DNA of 64,000 nt. Origin: Galerina marginata. Taxonomy: Eukaryota; Basidiomycota; Agaricomycetes; Agaricales; Galerinaceae. The DNA lies in the NCBI GenBank assembly GCA_023014335.1, contig JAECYW010000009.1:2728001-2792000 (forward strand), written 5' to 3'. A model generated the notes under the pieces. That model did no database searches. It was not told the origin of the DNA and saw nothing but the letters and a program-made list of their open reading frames with translations. Position numbers and translations under genes: made by a program. Below are positions 55,134 to 64,000 of this stretch, one piece after another (the first letter of the stretch is position 1; each line of letters begins with the position of its first letter).

Positions 55134-56594
55134 TCATTTTTCGTGAGATGAGAACCAAGAAATGCGTCTCCTGCTCGATTTCGTTTCAATGCCTGAGTAT
55201 AGTCCGTCAGATATTATTGAGAGATGAAAATGGGAAGATCGCATACTTTCTTTCGTTCGGCTTTCGATCTGCATCAATTTGTAATATTTCTTGTAGGTGA
55301 CTCCGGCATCGTTCAAGAGCGTTTTGAGGAGGCTTTTTTGATCACTTCGCAGGCCCGAAAGTTTAGGTCCTTCGACGGCATTGTCGAAGTACTTTGGAGT
55401 TTGTTTGGCTTGCAGAACGTCCATGACGACTTCTCTCCAAGCCTGCCAAACTGTGGTATTGTTGGGAAGCAAGTACTTCAAGAGGCGTTCAGGATCGAAA
55501 TCGCCATATTCTGGGTTGGATGCCAATTCCTCTGGAGAGCGGTGTAGGGCGAGGCATGTGAAGAGTGTCGCCATGGTCCGGCTGGGAAGCTTATACTTTT
55601 TGATATCCATCTTGACGGATTGTGCCAATACGTCCATTTGTATCGCTTCTTTATCTATAGACGCGAGTGCACAATTGTTGACCCATGCAATTGCGAATGA
55701 CGTCAAAAACATCAACTGTCCCGGAAGACTTCCTTGAGGAATGAGGAAGAGCTGAGTTATGAACTGGAGGAAATATAACATTGAACAAACGCCAATTATG
55801 TGGTATTTCGGGGATCCTATCAATTTCAAGTGAAATTTCCCCTTTGTGATGGCGTTAACGTTCGCTTCCGTACCACGCACAACGATGATTTCTTCTCCAA
55901 CCAGTACCCCATCGCCAGGCGGAGATCCAGGTGCGGGCGTGAAAACACTTTGGAGGGAGAGGTCACCGAAGCCGATGATAATTGATGATATTCCTCCAAT
56001 CACGGTGCCGAGGAGAATGGCGGCGAAGCAAACCTTGTCATCGAATAGAATGAGACTAAAGACGGTGCATGCAATGCTGCTAATCATGGTGAAGTATGAC
56101 AGCAGCAAGTGCAACAAGGAACTTGGTGCGGATAGTTTGTCGAGGTTTTCGACTGATCTTACGTCGATGATGGTGACGCTAGTAGCTTTTGTGATTCGAT
56201 GTCCTTCGTCTCTGAGATCCAATCCATTTAGTGATTTCACATACTCCGCGAGCAAATAACCGGTGTGCCCTGTTGTAATTTCCGTCCCGGACAATACGCC
56301 TAGGTACTTGGGCCCTTTCTTCCCATCCATACCAAAAGCGGTGGCTGGGTCCTGAGTAGTTCCGGGAAAGAGCCCTCTCCAAAACCGAGAATTGGCCATT
56401 CGTCCGAAGGACTTTGCGACGGCGTACGTTCCTGGAGAGTTATACCACCCTCGCCACTTCCTTCCTTTGTAAAGATGGAGGGTCGCCATTGCTTGGATGA
56501 CTTCATCGCCACCGAAAAAACCGGCAATGCTGAAGATGTCAAGCGTGAAGCTGGAGTTCTGAAGAGGGGGAGGGATGAGGGGTAGGGGAGCCAT
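55134..56594 (-). CDS. Multi-membrane hypothetical protein, 468 aa
   Basis: Exons 55247-56594 and 55134-55192 are joined over an in-frame 54-bp intron (GTATGC...ACTCAG). The N-terminal soluble part has SIAGFFGGDEVIQAMATLHL, RKWRGWYNSPGTYAVAKSFG and GKKGPKYLGVLSGTE. At least four hydrophobic segments follow (about residues 165-240 and 270-315: YFTMISSIACTVFSLILF; FAAILLGTVIGGISSIIIGF; LFLIPQGSLPGQLMFLTSFA), between which lies a soluble block (SPPGDGVLVGEEIIVVRGTE). The cytosolic-like C-terminus has LLPNNTTVWQAWREVVM. This is an uncharacterised Agaricomycete membrane family; the paralogue is at 57612-58889. Confidence 0.75.
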   Translation of the reverse strand: MAPLPLIPPPLQNSSFTLDIFSIAGFFGGDEVIQAMATLHLYKGRKWRGWYNSPGTYAVAKSFGRMANSRFWRGLFPGTTQDPATAFGMDGKKGPKYLGVLSGTEITTGHTGYLLAEYVKSLNGLDLRDEGHRITKATSVTIIDVRSVENLDKLSAPSSLLHLLLSYFTMISSIACTVFSLILFDDKVCFAAILLGTVIGGISSIIIGFGDLSLQSVFTPAPGSPPGDGVLVGEEIIVVRGTEANVNAITKGKFHLKLIGSPKYHIIGVCSMLYFLQFITQLFLIPQGSLPGQLMFLTSFAIAWVNNCALASIDKEAIQMDVLAQSVKMDIKKYKLPSRTMATLFTCLALHRSPEELASNPEYGDFDPERLLKYLLPNNTTVWQAWREVVMDVLQAKQTPKYFDNAVEGPKLSGLRSDQKSLLKTLLNDAGVTYKKYYKLMQIESRTKESMRSSHFHLSIISDGLYSGIETKSSRRRISWFSSHEK

Positions 56595-57099
56595 GATGGG
56601 TTGGCGATGGTAAGTGGGACAAAGGTAAAGGAGGTCGAGGCAGCGTTAAGCTCCACATATGACAGGTCGTTCTCGCTGCGTGATATAGAAGACGAGGGAC
56701 TTAGTAAGTAAGCATAACGTTTGCAGGGCTGCCGCACATACCCAATGCTGATAACACGCTACCTGCTGCGAGATCATGAGTCAAGGAACAAGACAAAGGA
56801 ATTAAAACATACCACAGCCATGAGTTTACAGAAATGAACTCGTTTTGTTGTGGTCACGGTCGAGGCTCAGGATGACTGTGGAAAAGCCGGGTCACCCGGG
56901 CTCGGGGTTTATATCTAAGAAAAGAACGGAATTCTTCCCCAGAAATCTTTGGTAGTTTTGGGACGAAGGTGGTTTTCATGATGTACGAGGCCGGTTGGAA
57001 GGAAGGAGGGAAGGATGATATCACCGGGGAGGTCCCATTAAGAAACGACCTATGAATCACGGAAGCAAAAAAGACTCGGTTACAAAAGGAAAGCTATTG
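56595..57099. other. Upstream region, no gene seen
   Basis: Promoter/leader region of the membrane-protein gene (-). Short frames only. Confidence 0.4.
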
Positions 57100-57489
57100 C
57101 AGTCATCCACTGGCAAATGTTACACTGAAACTTAAAAATCAAAATGATAAATTTCAGCCTCACTCTTTCCCAATAAAAACAGCATGATAATTCTTTATAA
57201 ATCGAACACTTCCTTTGTTAGAAAATTCAGGTGATCTTATCCACTTCTCGCAACATTATTCCCCGAGCATTGATGTAACACTGGGCGGTGTCAATGAGCC
57301 AATTTGAGCAATTTTGCACTCGCCATTCCTCAGTCAAATCTTATTGATTATCTCTGAAATTTCACAAGGTCAGAGGGAATACATACAGCTCACAGGAAAA
57401 ATTTATTTCATCAAAAAATTTGCATTTTTGGGCTGAGTTATGAAAGTGTAACACTCAGTGGTTGTGTAAAATTTGCCGGTGGATGACTG
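57100..57489. mobile_element. Candidate MITE, 390 bp
   Basis: AT-rich, with inverted ends CAGTCATCCACTGGCAAA... and (reversed) CAGTCATCCACCGGCAAA..., about 26 bp with few mismatches. CAGT-type ends resemble pogo/Fot1-like elements, but no clear TA duplication was found. Confidence 0.6.
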
Positions 57490-57611
57490 TACAGTAATTA
57501 TTCAATTGTATAGTACAAATTGTTCTCGTTGTTTTTATACAATCGCAAGTTATTACAATTGGTTTTCGAAGATCATCGCCACACCATGTGTCGTACATAC
57601 ATCCAAATCAC
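57490..57611. other. 3' flank of membrane-protein gene
   Basis: AT-rich, probably 3'UTR and spacer. Confidence 0.4.
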
Positions 57612-58889
57612 CTATTTGAATTCCTTCGCCGCAAGGTAACCAATACTTGCCTGGTCGATCATATCATTTAGCAAGCCTTTCTCGCTGTTTTCCAAGTCGT
57701 CCTTCTTCTCAGATTTACCCTCTAAGAAGTCCTTTGGATCTTCATTTTGCTGGATGCCCTCCACAATTGTCTCTTTGATAACCTTCCAAACGCGTGTGTT
57801 GTTTGGAATTAACTCATCGAGGAAGGCTCTGGGATCCCCGGGCTTGAGGACACATGTTGCGAAAACAACGAGTGCCGTCCATTTGGGGAATTGTCGAGTT
57901 TTGATGTCGCCGTGTCTAAGTTTGAGGACACCAGCGAGGGTCTTTGTCTGCAGTTCTTCTTTGTCGATCGAAGCCAGATAGGCGTTGAATAGCCAGGAAA
58001 CTCCGAGGGAGGATAGGAACATGATCTGCCCAAAGAGTTTGCCTTGTGGGACAAGGAAGAGTTGGAGGAGGAACTGTGTCGTAAGGGCCACCGAGCTGTA
58101 ACCTATGTCGTGGTATTTTGATTCGCTCTTGTATTCCAAGTAGTAGCTGCCCCTTGTGATGCTGCTCACAAGTTTCTCGCTTCCTTTCACCAGAATGACG
58201 TGGCCCTGCTGGAGGAAGAGACCGTCTCCGGGAGGGGAGTGTGGTGAAGAGTTTGGGTGACTGAGCTTGAGAACTCCTGATCCAATTACGAAGCAGGATA
58301 TCCCGTTGGAGAAGACACCCAGCAAAATCATCGCGAAGCAGTACCAATCTCCAAAAACTGCACACATTACGGACGCCGCAATGCTGTAGGCGATGGGAAT
58401 GATCGCAATGGGATCGAACTTTGTAAAATACGCGGCTGGAAGGGCGGGATAACCTTTGAATTCCTCGAAATCTCCCAGCTCGACGATTGTGATGAGCGAC
58501 AGTGGCGGCCCCGTGTTGTTGGGGATTTGTTTACTCGAGATATCCTTGCAATGATTTGCGAATAAATACGCGAGGTGGCCCGTTGCAGCTAGACGGGTCC
58601 CAGAGAATGCTGCCACATATCGCGGCCCTACTTTCCCGTCCAATTCGAGCATCGTTGTAGGATCGACATTTACTCCAGGGTAGAGTCCATCCCAAACCCT
58701 TGATCTGGCGAGTACTCCATACTTCTTCGCCACAAAGTAGGATCCTGGAGAGTTGTACCAACCGAGCCATCGTCGGCCACGAACGAGGTGGACGCTGGAC
58801 ATGGCCGCAAAGGATTCTTCCCCACCGAAAAACCCGGCTATTCCGGACACGTCCAAGCTAAAGGTGGAGTTTTCAAGAGGGATTTTCAT
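57612..58889 (-). CDS. Multi-membrane hypothetical protein, 425 aa, single exon
   Basis: Tandem paralogue of 55134-56594 in the same orientation. Shared landmarks: DVSGIAGFFGGEESFAAMSS, WLGWYNSPGSYFVAKKYG, KVGPRYVAAFSGTR, SPPGDGLFLQQGHVILVKGS, LFLVPQGKLFGQIMFLSSLG, LIPNNTRVWKVIKE. Several transmembrane segments lie at about residues 165-215 and 260-310. The C-terminus is Lys/Glu-rich and shorter than in the paralogue. The start MKIPLENSTFSL matches the paralogue's LQNSSFTLDIF region. Function unknown. Confidence 0.75.
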   Translation of the reverse strand: MKIPLENSTFSLDVSGIAGFFGGEESFAAMSSVHLVRGRRWLGWYNSPGSYFVAKKYGVLARSRVWDGLYPGVNVDPTTMLELDGKVGPRYVAAFSGTRLAATGHLAYLFANHCKDISSKQIPNNTGPPLSLITIVELGDFEEFKGYPALPAAYFTKFDPIAIIPIAYSIAASVMCAVFGDWYCFAMILLGVFSNGISCFVIGSGVLKLSHPNSSPHSPPGDGLFLQQGHVILVKGSEKLVSSITRGSYYLEYKSESKYHDIGYSSVALTTQFLLQLFLVPQGKLFGQIMFLSSLGVSWLFNAYLASIDKEELQTKTLAGVLKLRHGDIKTRQFPKWTALVVFATCVLKPGDPRAFLDELIPNNTRVWKVIKETIVEGIQQNEDPKDFLEGKSEKKDDLENSEKGLLNDMIDQASIGYLAAKEFK

Positions 58890-61183
58890 CGTTCAGGTAC
58901 GGAAGAAGAGGCTTGGGGGACAAAGTTGTGAACAATACGAACACCGCTGAAGCTGGGAATAACTGGGGATTGATCTAATGGACGAGAACAAATGGATTAC
59001 AATACTTACAATTCAAATCCTAGCCAGCCCCGTAAAGCCAACGTTTTGCGGTGAAAGCGTTAAAGTGTCGTGAACGACGTGTGCTATATCGCAGCCGGAT
59101 GAACTTGGGGTTTGCAAATGCATAGAGGTTGAGCCTACCGTTTTCGATCGAAAGGCAGCGTCGACTTCAAGTTCTCGAGCGAATGGATGCAGCTATAAGG
59201 AGCTTGTGAGGCAGTGACCATGAAACCTCTCGTTAAATTGCCTAGGTGTGTTCATCCCGGAGAAGGTTCGATGACAAGTGACAGGCTGAGGCATGCCTGA
59301 GGGGGCCTGAAGGTTTGCCTCAATTTGGTGGGAATGTTATCAAACCGTGATTACCCCGGCCCGGAAGATGGGAACTGGGGTCCATTGTTGGTCAGACATA
59401 CGGTGAAAACATAACGCCGGGCGTCTATGAGTCTTCTGTAGAAAAACCAGTGCAGAAACATGTGGAATTGGAGCTATTGGACAGATGTCATTCCAGAAGA
59501 ACTCGGACTCGGAAGAACCAGATACGAACATTGGAAACTATTCATATCCCACCCAGCGTGCGATGTCGTGTTTCGAGGGAGGCAAATGCTTGATATAGAA
59601 AGCTCAGAGGTGGTGCCAGGCCAATTCAAGCGCCGCGACCGGCGTCTAAAATACGGTGGAAGCCCGTTCCCTCATGATCTAACCTCGAGGCACTATCGTA
59701 AATTGAATCCATTATCCATTCCTGACAGTTGTGAGAATGGATGATAAAAGTTTATTGAGAGCGTATTGAGAGCGAACGGCGAATCAGAATCGGTCAAGAA
59801 TCGGCGTCATAAGACCGACCTACGAAAGACTTACCGGAAGGTGACCTGTGCCCTCTTCGGGCAAGGTAAAAAAGACTAGTCATAATCAAAAGTATTTAGT
59901 GAAGCACGACTCAGCGGATGCATGGTGAGGTTGGTGCGATGGGAGTCGAAACACAGCGATGAAGAAAGCAGTGCGCAAGGCAGATTCAAATATAAATACT
60001 AGGGCTCGGGAGTTGCCGAACAAGATTCTTCAATTCAACACCGTCATGTTCGCATTTTTTACTGACTTGCAATTCCCTTCAAAGTACACGAACCAAATGG
60101 CTCTCGCAACATCTGAGCTCCCTGAGTCCGCGGTTGACACGACTGGACGGTTGTTGACGCTCTCTGTTCAGTAATCACAACGCATCACAGTCCGACACGA
60201 TTTGGAAAAAGGAATGGATTACATGGTGAACATTCCATTGGGTCCGCAATGAGTGGGTAAGCTTGTATATCTTCAACGTAATTCTGCTGACTTACCTATG
60301 CCCAGAGTGCGGCTATTTTCCTGTTTCTCCGAATCGGTAAACCTTCCCAAGTTGCAGATGATAACAGGCAATGTTATCGTGTCAGTCTGGTCGTGTCCCT
60401 CATTAGTTCCCGACCCCTGCTCTGACCGTGTTTCTTATCCAATGAGATCTGGAACGTTTCTGGAACAATTCTCTCCACTTCACCCGCTGTCAAATCCGGC
60501 CTCGTGTCCTGGACTCCTCTGATAAAAACGCTCCAATACGAAGCCTTTTAATTTTGGCTGTATATTTATGTTATGACTCGATGTCCTATCATGGCCATGC
60601 TCTTCCCTCTGGCTCAGTTAAGACTGAATCGGCATAATGTTGAAGTTATGACGGTTAAACAGGTCAACCATAGAAGTTGATTGTTTGTTAAGGTGGTCAG
60701 CCTTGCATACGTCTGTTCCAACGTCCTCGAACCACCCCTTTCTCTTTACGTCGGCATCCCATGGGAAGAAAATCAAAATCAAAGGCCAGCAAGGAAGAGC
60801 CCTCCTCTGTCCCTGTAGCAGAGTCTCCGTGCGTGCAGAGAATCTAGTCAAGGAAACGGCCCGCTGACCTGCAACAGTCCTAGCGATGTGCAAAAATCTT
60901 CCAGTTCACCGATTACTCTGAAGTGTGTATTGCTCATTGTTGCTTTCTATGCCACTGATATATGGATTTTATAGAGAAATAATCTCGGGAAGCCACTCTA
61001 CAAGAGGGAGCCATCTCTTGGCGATCGAGTCCCTCGGGGGGGATACGTATGTCTCTGTTCATGTCTAAACTTCCAAATTCGTAGATCTTACCGAACGTAA
61101 TCTAGCAAAAAATTTGGTAGAGCCCCTAGCTATGCCCAAGTACGTGATCCAATCGAGTAATGCGAACAAATCTGATCTTCTAC
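58890..61183. other. Gene-poor spacer, about 2.3 kb
   Basis: Short frames (59460-59744 +, 60253-60522 +) have no recognised motifs or splice structure. The last part should include the promoter of the HET gene at 61184. Confidence 0.45.
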
Positions 61184-63022
61184 ATGAAGACGTTCGAGAC
61201 CGAGAGTGACGTGCAAGGAAAGATACGCAAATTACTTGCACAGAATTGGCAGGATGTGAGTCGCAAATTCACCTTGTCTCATTACTTGCCTTACTTATAT
61301 GTTGTCAGTTTGAATTGAATTCGTGGTGTGAGTTCGCACGAACGTGAATGTTATTGATGCTCATTGGATGCTAAACCCCAATTCAGACACACTCCGAGGT
61401 ATTGATGCACACCAAATTTCATTATGATATGTCTGATTTGCCCTATAGACCGTTATGTACACACCACAAGTTTCTTGCAGAATGAGTTCCCAAGACGCAT
61501 AATATCCCTGCCCACAATGGAGCTCATCGGAACGGACGTCGTCCGCAGACGCGTGGAGCCTAAAGTGGATAGGTGGATCATTGATCATATCAAGGACTTC
61601 CGACAATTCCGACCTGAAATAGGTGCTAAAACTCTGCTGAAGAACTTCCTGAAAGAAAGCACTAAGTTTGCTATTCTATCTCATCGGTGGTCCAACGACG
61701 AGATGTCTTTCCAGGATGTAATCAAACTTGCCCGGATAAATCAACAAGGCATTGATTCCTTCATCCGAGAGCAGGAGCGCGACAGGACCCAGTACACTAG
61801 CTCCGAAGCTATCGATAAATTGGTCGAGTTAAGCATGGGGAAAAGTCGATCGCCACAGGAACCCCCCCTCCTTTCCCAGCTCACGGCTTTCCTGCCTCAC
61901 ATCAAACAGTGCACAGGCCTCGTCAAGTTGATCAAATTTTGCGATTTGGCACACAATTCACACAAGCTTGATCTCGTCTGGATCGATACTTGCTGTATCG
62001 ACAAAACGAGTAGCGCAGAACTCGACGAAGCCATCCGGTCAATGTTTCGCTGGTATCGAGGTTCCGCCATATGCATCATCCATCTTGCAGAGACCGAGAC
62101 GAAGGAATGGCCGGGATCTCTATTGACGCCCGATCCATGGTTCAGCAGGGGCTGGACTCTTCAGGAGCTACTGGCGCCGCCCAAAGTCAAGTTCTACAGT
62201 TCCAGTTGGGATGAATGCACGACGGTACCAAACGATAAGTCTGACCAACTCCTCACATCGGTCATTCGGGATCCTCGTCGGTCAAGTTACAGTGGCCTTG
62301 AAGGCAAGTCCATAGTCGACTGGCTTTCGGAGGTCACCAAAGTCCCAGCAAACGATTTGATCCATTTCGAGCCAGGTTTGGGCAATCTTAGGCAACGGCT
62401 GTCCTGGTCATCAACGAGATCGACAACGCGAGTTGAAGATATGGCCTACTGCCTTGTCGGTATCTTCAACATTAATTTATCGATCGCCTATGGGGAGGGA
62501 GAATCGTCGTTCTATCGATTTCAGCAAGCCATCATGGAGCGTTCAAACGATCGCAACATCTTTCAGTGGTCTGGTACTCCATCGGAATCATCTTCCATGC
62601 TCGCGAGCGAACCCAAGTGCTTCGATCCTAGTTATTATCGGCTTATCGATGCAGACACAGCCGAATCACCTACCCTCTCACCCTTGGACCCGACTTTCAT
62701 GCTTACGAACAACGGATTGCGAATTACCATGTCACTATACAGTAAAGAGTCGTCGTTGGACTGGCTGAACAGGCGGATGCGGGATCCTCAGTATCCTACT
62801 AGAACCTGGGACAGTATAAAGCAAGCAAATCCAACGACCCAGCAAGCAGTTAGATTGGCCGTTCTCGGGTATTCTGCTGGAGATCCTGTGCGCTTGATAC
62901 TGATAGAACAACGAGTTCAAGGTCACCTTTGTTATCTCAGATACCCGGCAGATCCTAAGGATAGCTATGGATTGCTGACGGATGAAACATTGGCGAAACC
63001 CGAACTAATTTATATACGATGA
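61184..63022 (+). CDS. HET-domain protein, subfamily A, 558 aa, with micro-exons
   Basis: Exons 61184-61255 (MKTFETESDVQGKIRKLLAQ...), 61309-61327 (19 nt, FELNSWY), 61387-61398 (12 nt, TLR) and 61449-63022 sum to 1,677 nt. All introns are GT-AG of 50-59 bp. The two micro-exons have the same sizes and phases as those at 54099-54117 and 54024-54035, supporting the model. HET motifs: AILSHRWSNDEMSFQDV near residue 108, LVWIDTCCIDKTSSAELDE near 210, FSRGWTLQELLAPP near 267. The second half has EDMAYCLVGIFNINLSIAYG, LTNNGLRITMSLYSKE and VRLAVLGYSAGDP. It is intact and is the best reference for the frameshifted copy at 36516-38300. A further upstream exon cannot be excluded. Confidence 0.85.
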
Positions 63023-63389
63023 GGTTGTACAGTTAGGCTCGTCGATCTTCCCATTCGCACTTCCCTTAATTTCTCTCCATTCCGCTCTACTTGTCGCTAT
63101 GTTGCCATTCCAGCTTGTACCTAAATCCGACTTATCAGACGTACAGTCACATGGAACTCTTTGTATATAAACAATCGTTTTTTTTTGGTTGGTCTGTTTC
63201 AAATCGCTGCGTACCTGCTGGTCAGCAGCATCTGGTGCCGCACGTCACTAAGCAAATTCCTTCCCATTAGTTCAATCCGTATTGATTCTCCATCCAGTTC
63301 AGTCGTTACTGGAAATTTTGAGGGCATTCGGTACTGCTTCCGACCTGCCAATTCGGTAAGGCGAGTTTCTTCTAGATACAGTATACTGA
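63023..63389. other. 3' flank of HET gene, no gene seen
   Basis: Probably 3'UTR and spacer. Confidence 0.4.
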
Positions 63390-63843
63390 CGTTCCTTGGG
63401 ACACTGACGTTCCTTGGGACAAACGCAAATTTTGAGCCCAAATTTTGCTGATACGCTTTCATATTTTGCAAGTCTATAGATATAGTATAGACACATGTTC
63501 GGGTAAAATTTCGAGCCAATCGAAGCAATCCTCCCTCCTCTGGATTGAAAACAAGTAGAAATTTGGGCCGTTTTTACCGTAAAACTTTTCTCTCACGCCA
63601 TTTAAGTCACTTCGGGCAACTATTTCGTAGTAATTTTGATATGTATATGTAGCCACGGTTTTTACCTTTAAAATGCACTTGGAATGGTATAATTCTGATG
63701 AGATTTGCCCCCAGAACTGACGCCTTTTGCGCAAGTGTGACAGATTTGGAGGGACAAATGCCGGTCCGCATGGTTGCGTGACATTTTGATGTGCGGGGAC
63801 AGTTGTGAAATTGGCTGAGTCACACTGTCCCAAGGAACGTCAA
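63390..63843. mobile_element. Candidate MITE-like element
   Basis: The left end has two tandem 18-bp copies of ACTGACGTTCCTTGGGAC (63386-63421). The right end (63828-63843) carries the inverse, TGTCCCAAGGAACGTC. The interior is AT-rich and non-coding, and I see no clear target duplication. Confidence 0.45.
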
Positions 63844-64000
63844 ACGTGACATTGACCTATGCATACTAATTGACCTAGCACCACCGTTTGCTCACATTTC
63901 GCCATAAAATTCGACCGATGTATACACAATAGTAAGCTAATTTAGTGACCATAATTTTTTTTGCGCGAGATTCATTAAACGCCCCGGAATAAAATGTTGT

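Overview
The window is nuclear DNA of a filamentous basidiomycete fungus, most likely an Agaricomycete. Signs of this are genes split by many short (about 45-65 bp) GT-AG introns, lineage-typical families (DUF6699, F-box-like proteins starting with an LPQELI motif, HET-domain proteins, multi-membrane hypothetical proteins in tandem) and a Ty3/gypsy retrotransposon of fungal type.

Left flank (1-6159): the 3' part of a CSTF2/RNA15-like cleavage-stimulation-factor gene (+), a complete 15-exon threonyl-tRNA synthetase gene (+) that may encode both a mitochondrial and a cytosolic form, and, convergent to it, the 3' nine-tenths of an F-box-like gene (-).

Centre (6160-35847): the most interesting structure. 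The F-box-like gene is split. Its first codons lie 29.7 kb away at 35848-35897, on the same strand, and the broken ends share an 8-bp duplication (GCCTCGAT at 6152-6159 and 35848-35855). Removing the intervening 29,688 bp plus one copy of the duplication restores a continuous reading frame through a normal F-box-like N-terminus. The insert is bounded by long, nearly identical inverted repeats built from a TTACTCAGTAA-containing minisatellite. I read it as a giant, apparently non-autonomous DNA transposon with an 8-bp target-site duplication. Inside are a second, older pair of long inverted repeats, a 1-kb nested element, a RecQ-type helicase remnant, a DUF6699 gene, a 198-aa two-exon gene, a small three-exon gene with a decayed second copy 8 kb away, perfect hairpins, a 123-bp minisatellite, and a very young 9.4-kb Ty3/gypsy element (identical 1,336-bp LTRs) that landed in an exon of another small gene. 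I see no intact transposase.

Right flank (35848-64000): an allorecognition-like neighbourhood with five HET-domain genes. Three (36516-38300 -, frameshifted; 52418-54282 -; 61184-63022 +) belong to one subfamily sharing 5' micro-exons. Two (42823-45189 + and 45595-48060 -) form a tail-to-tail inverted pair of another subfamily. Between them are a multi-membrane protein gene broken by one in-frame stop, an acidic hypothetical gene, two tandem paralogous membrane-protein genes and three candidate MITE-like elements. Gene models are from reading splice signals and paralogue comparison by eye; no database or RNA evidence was used.
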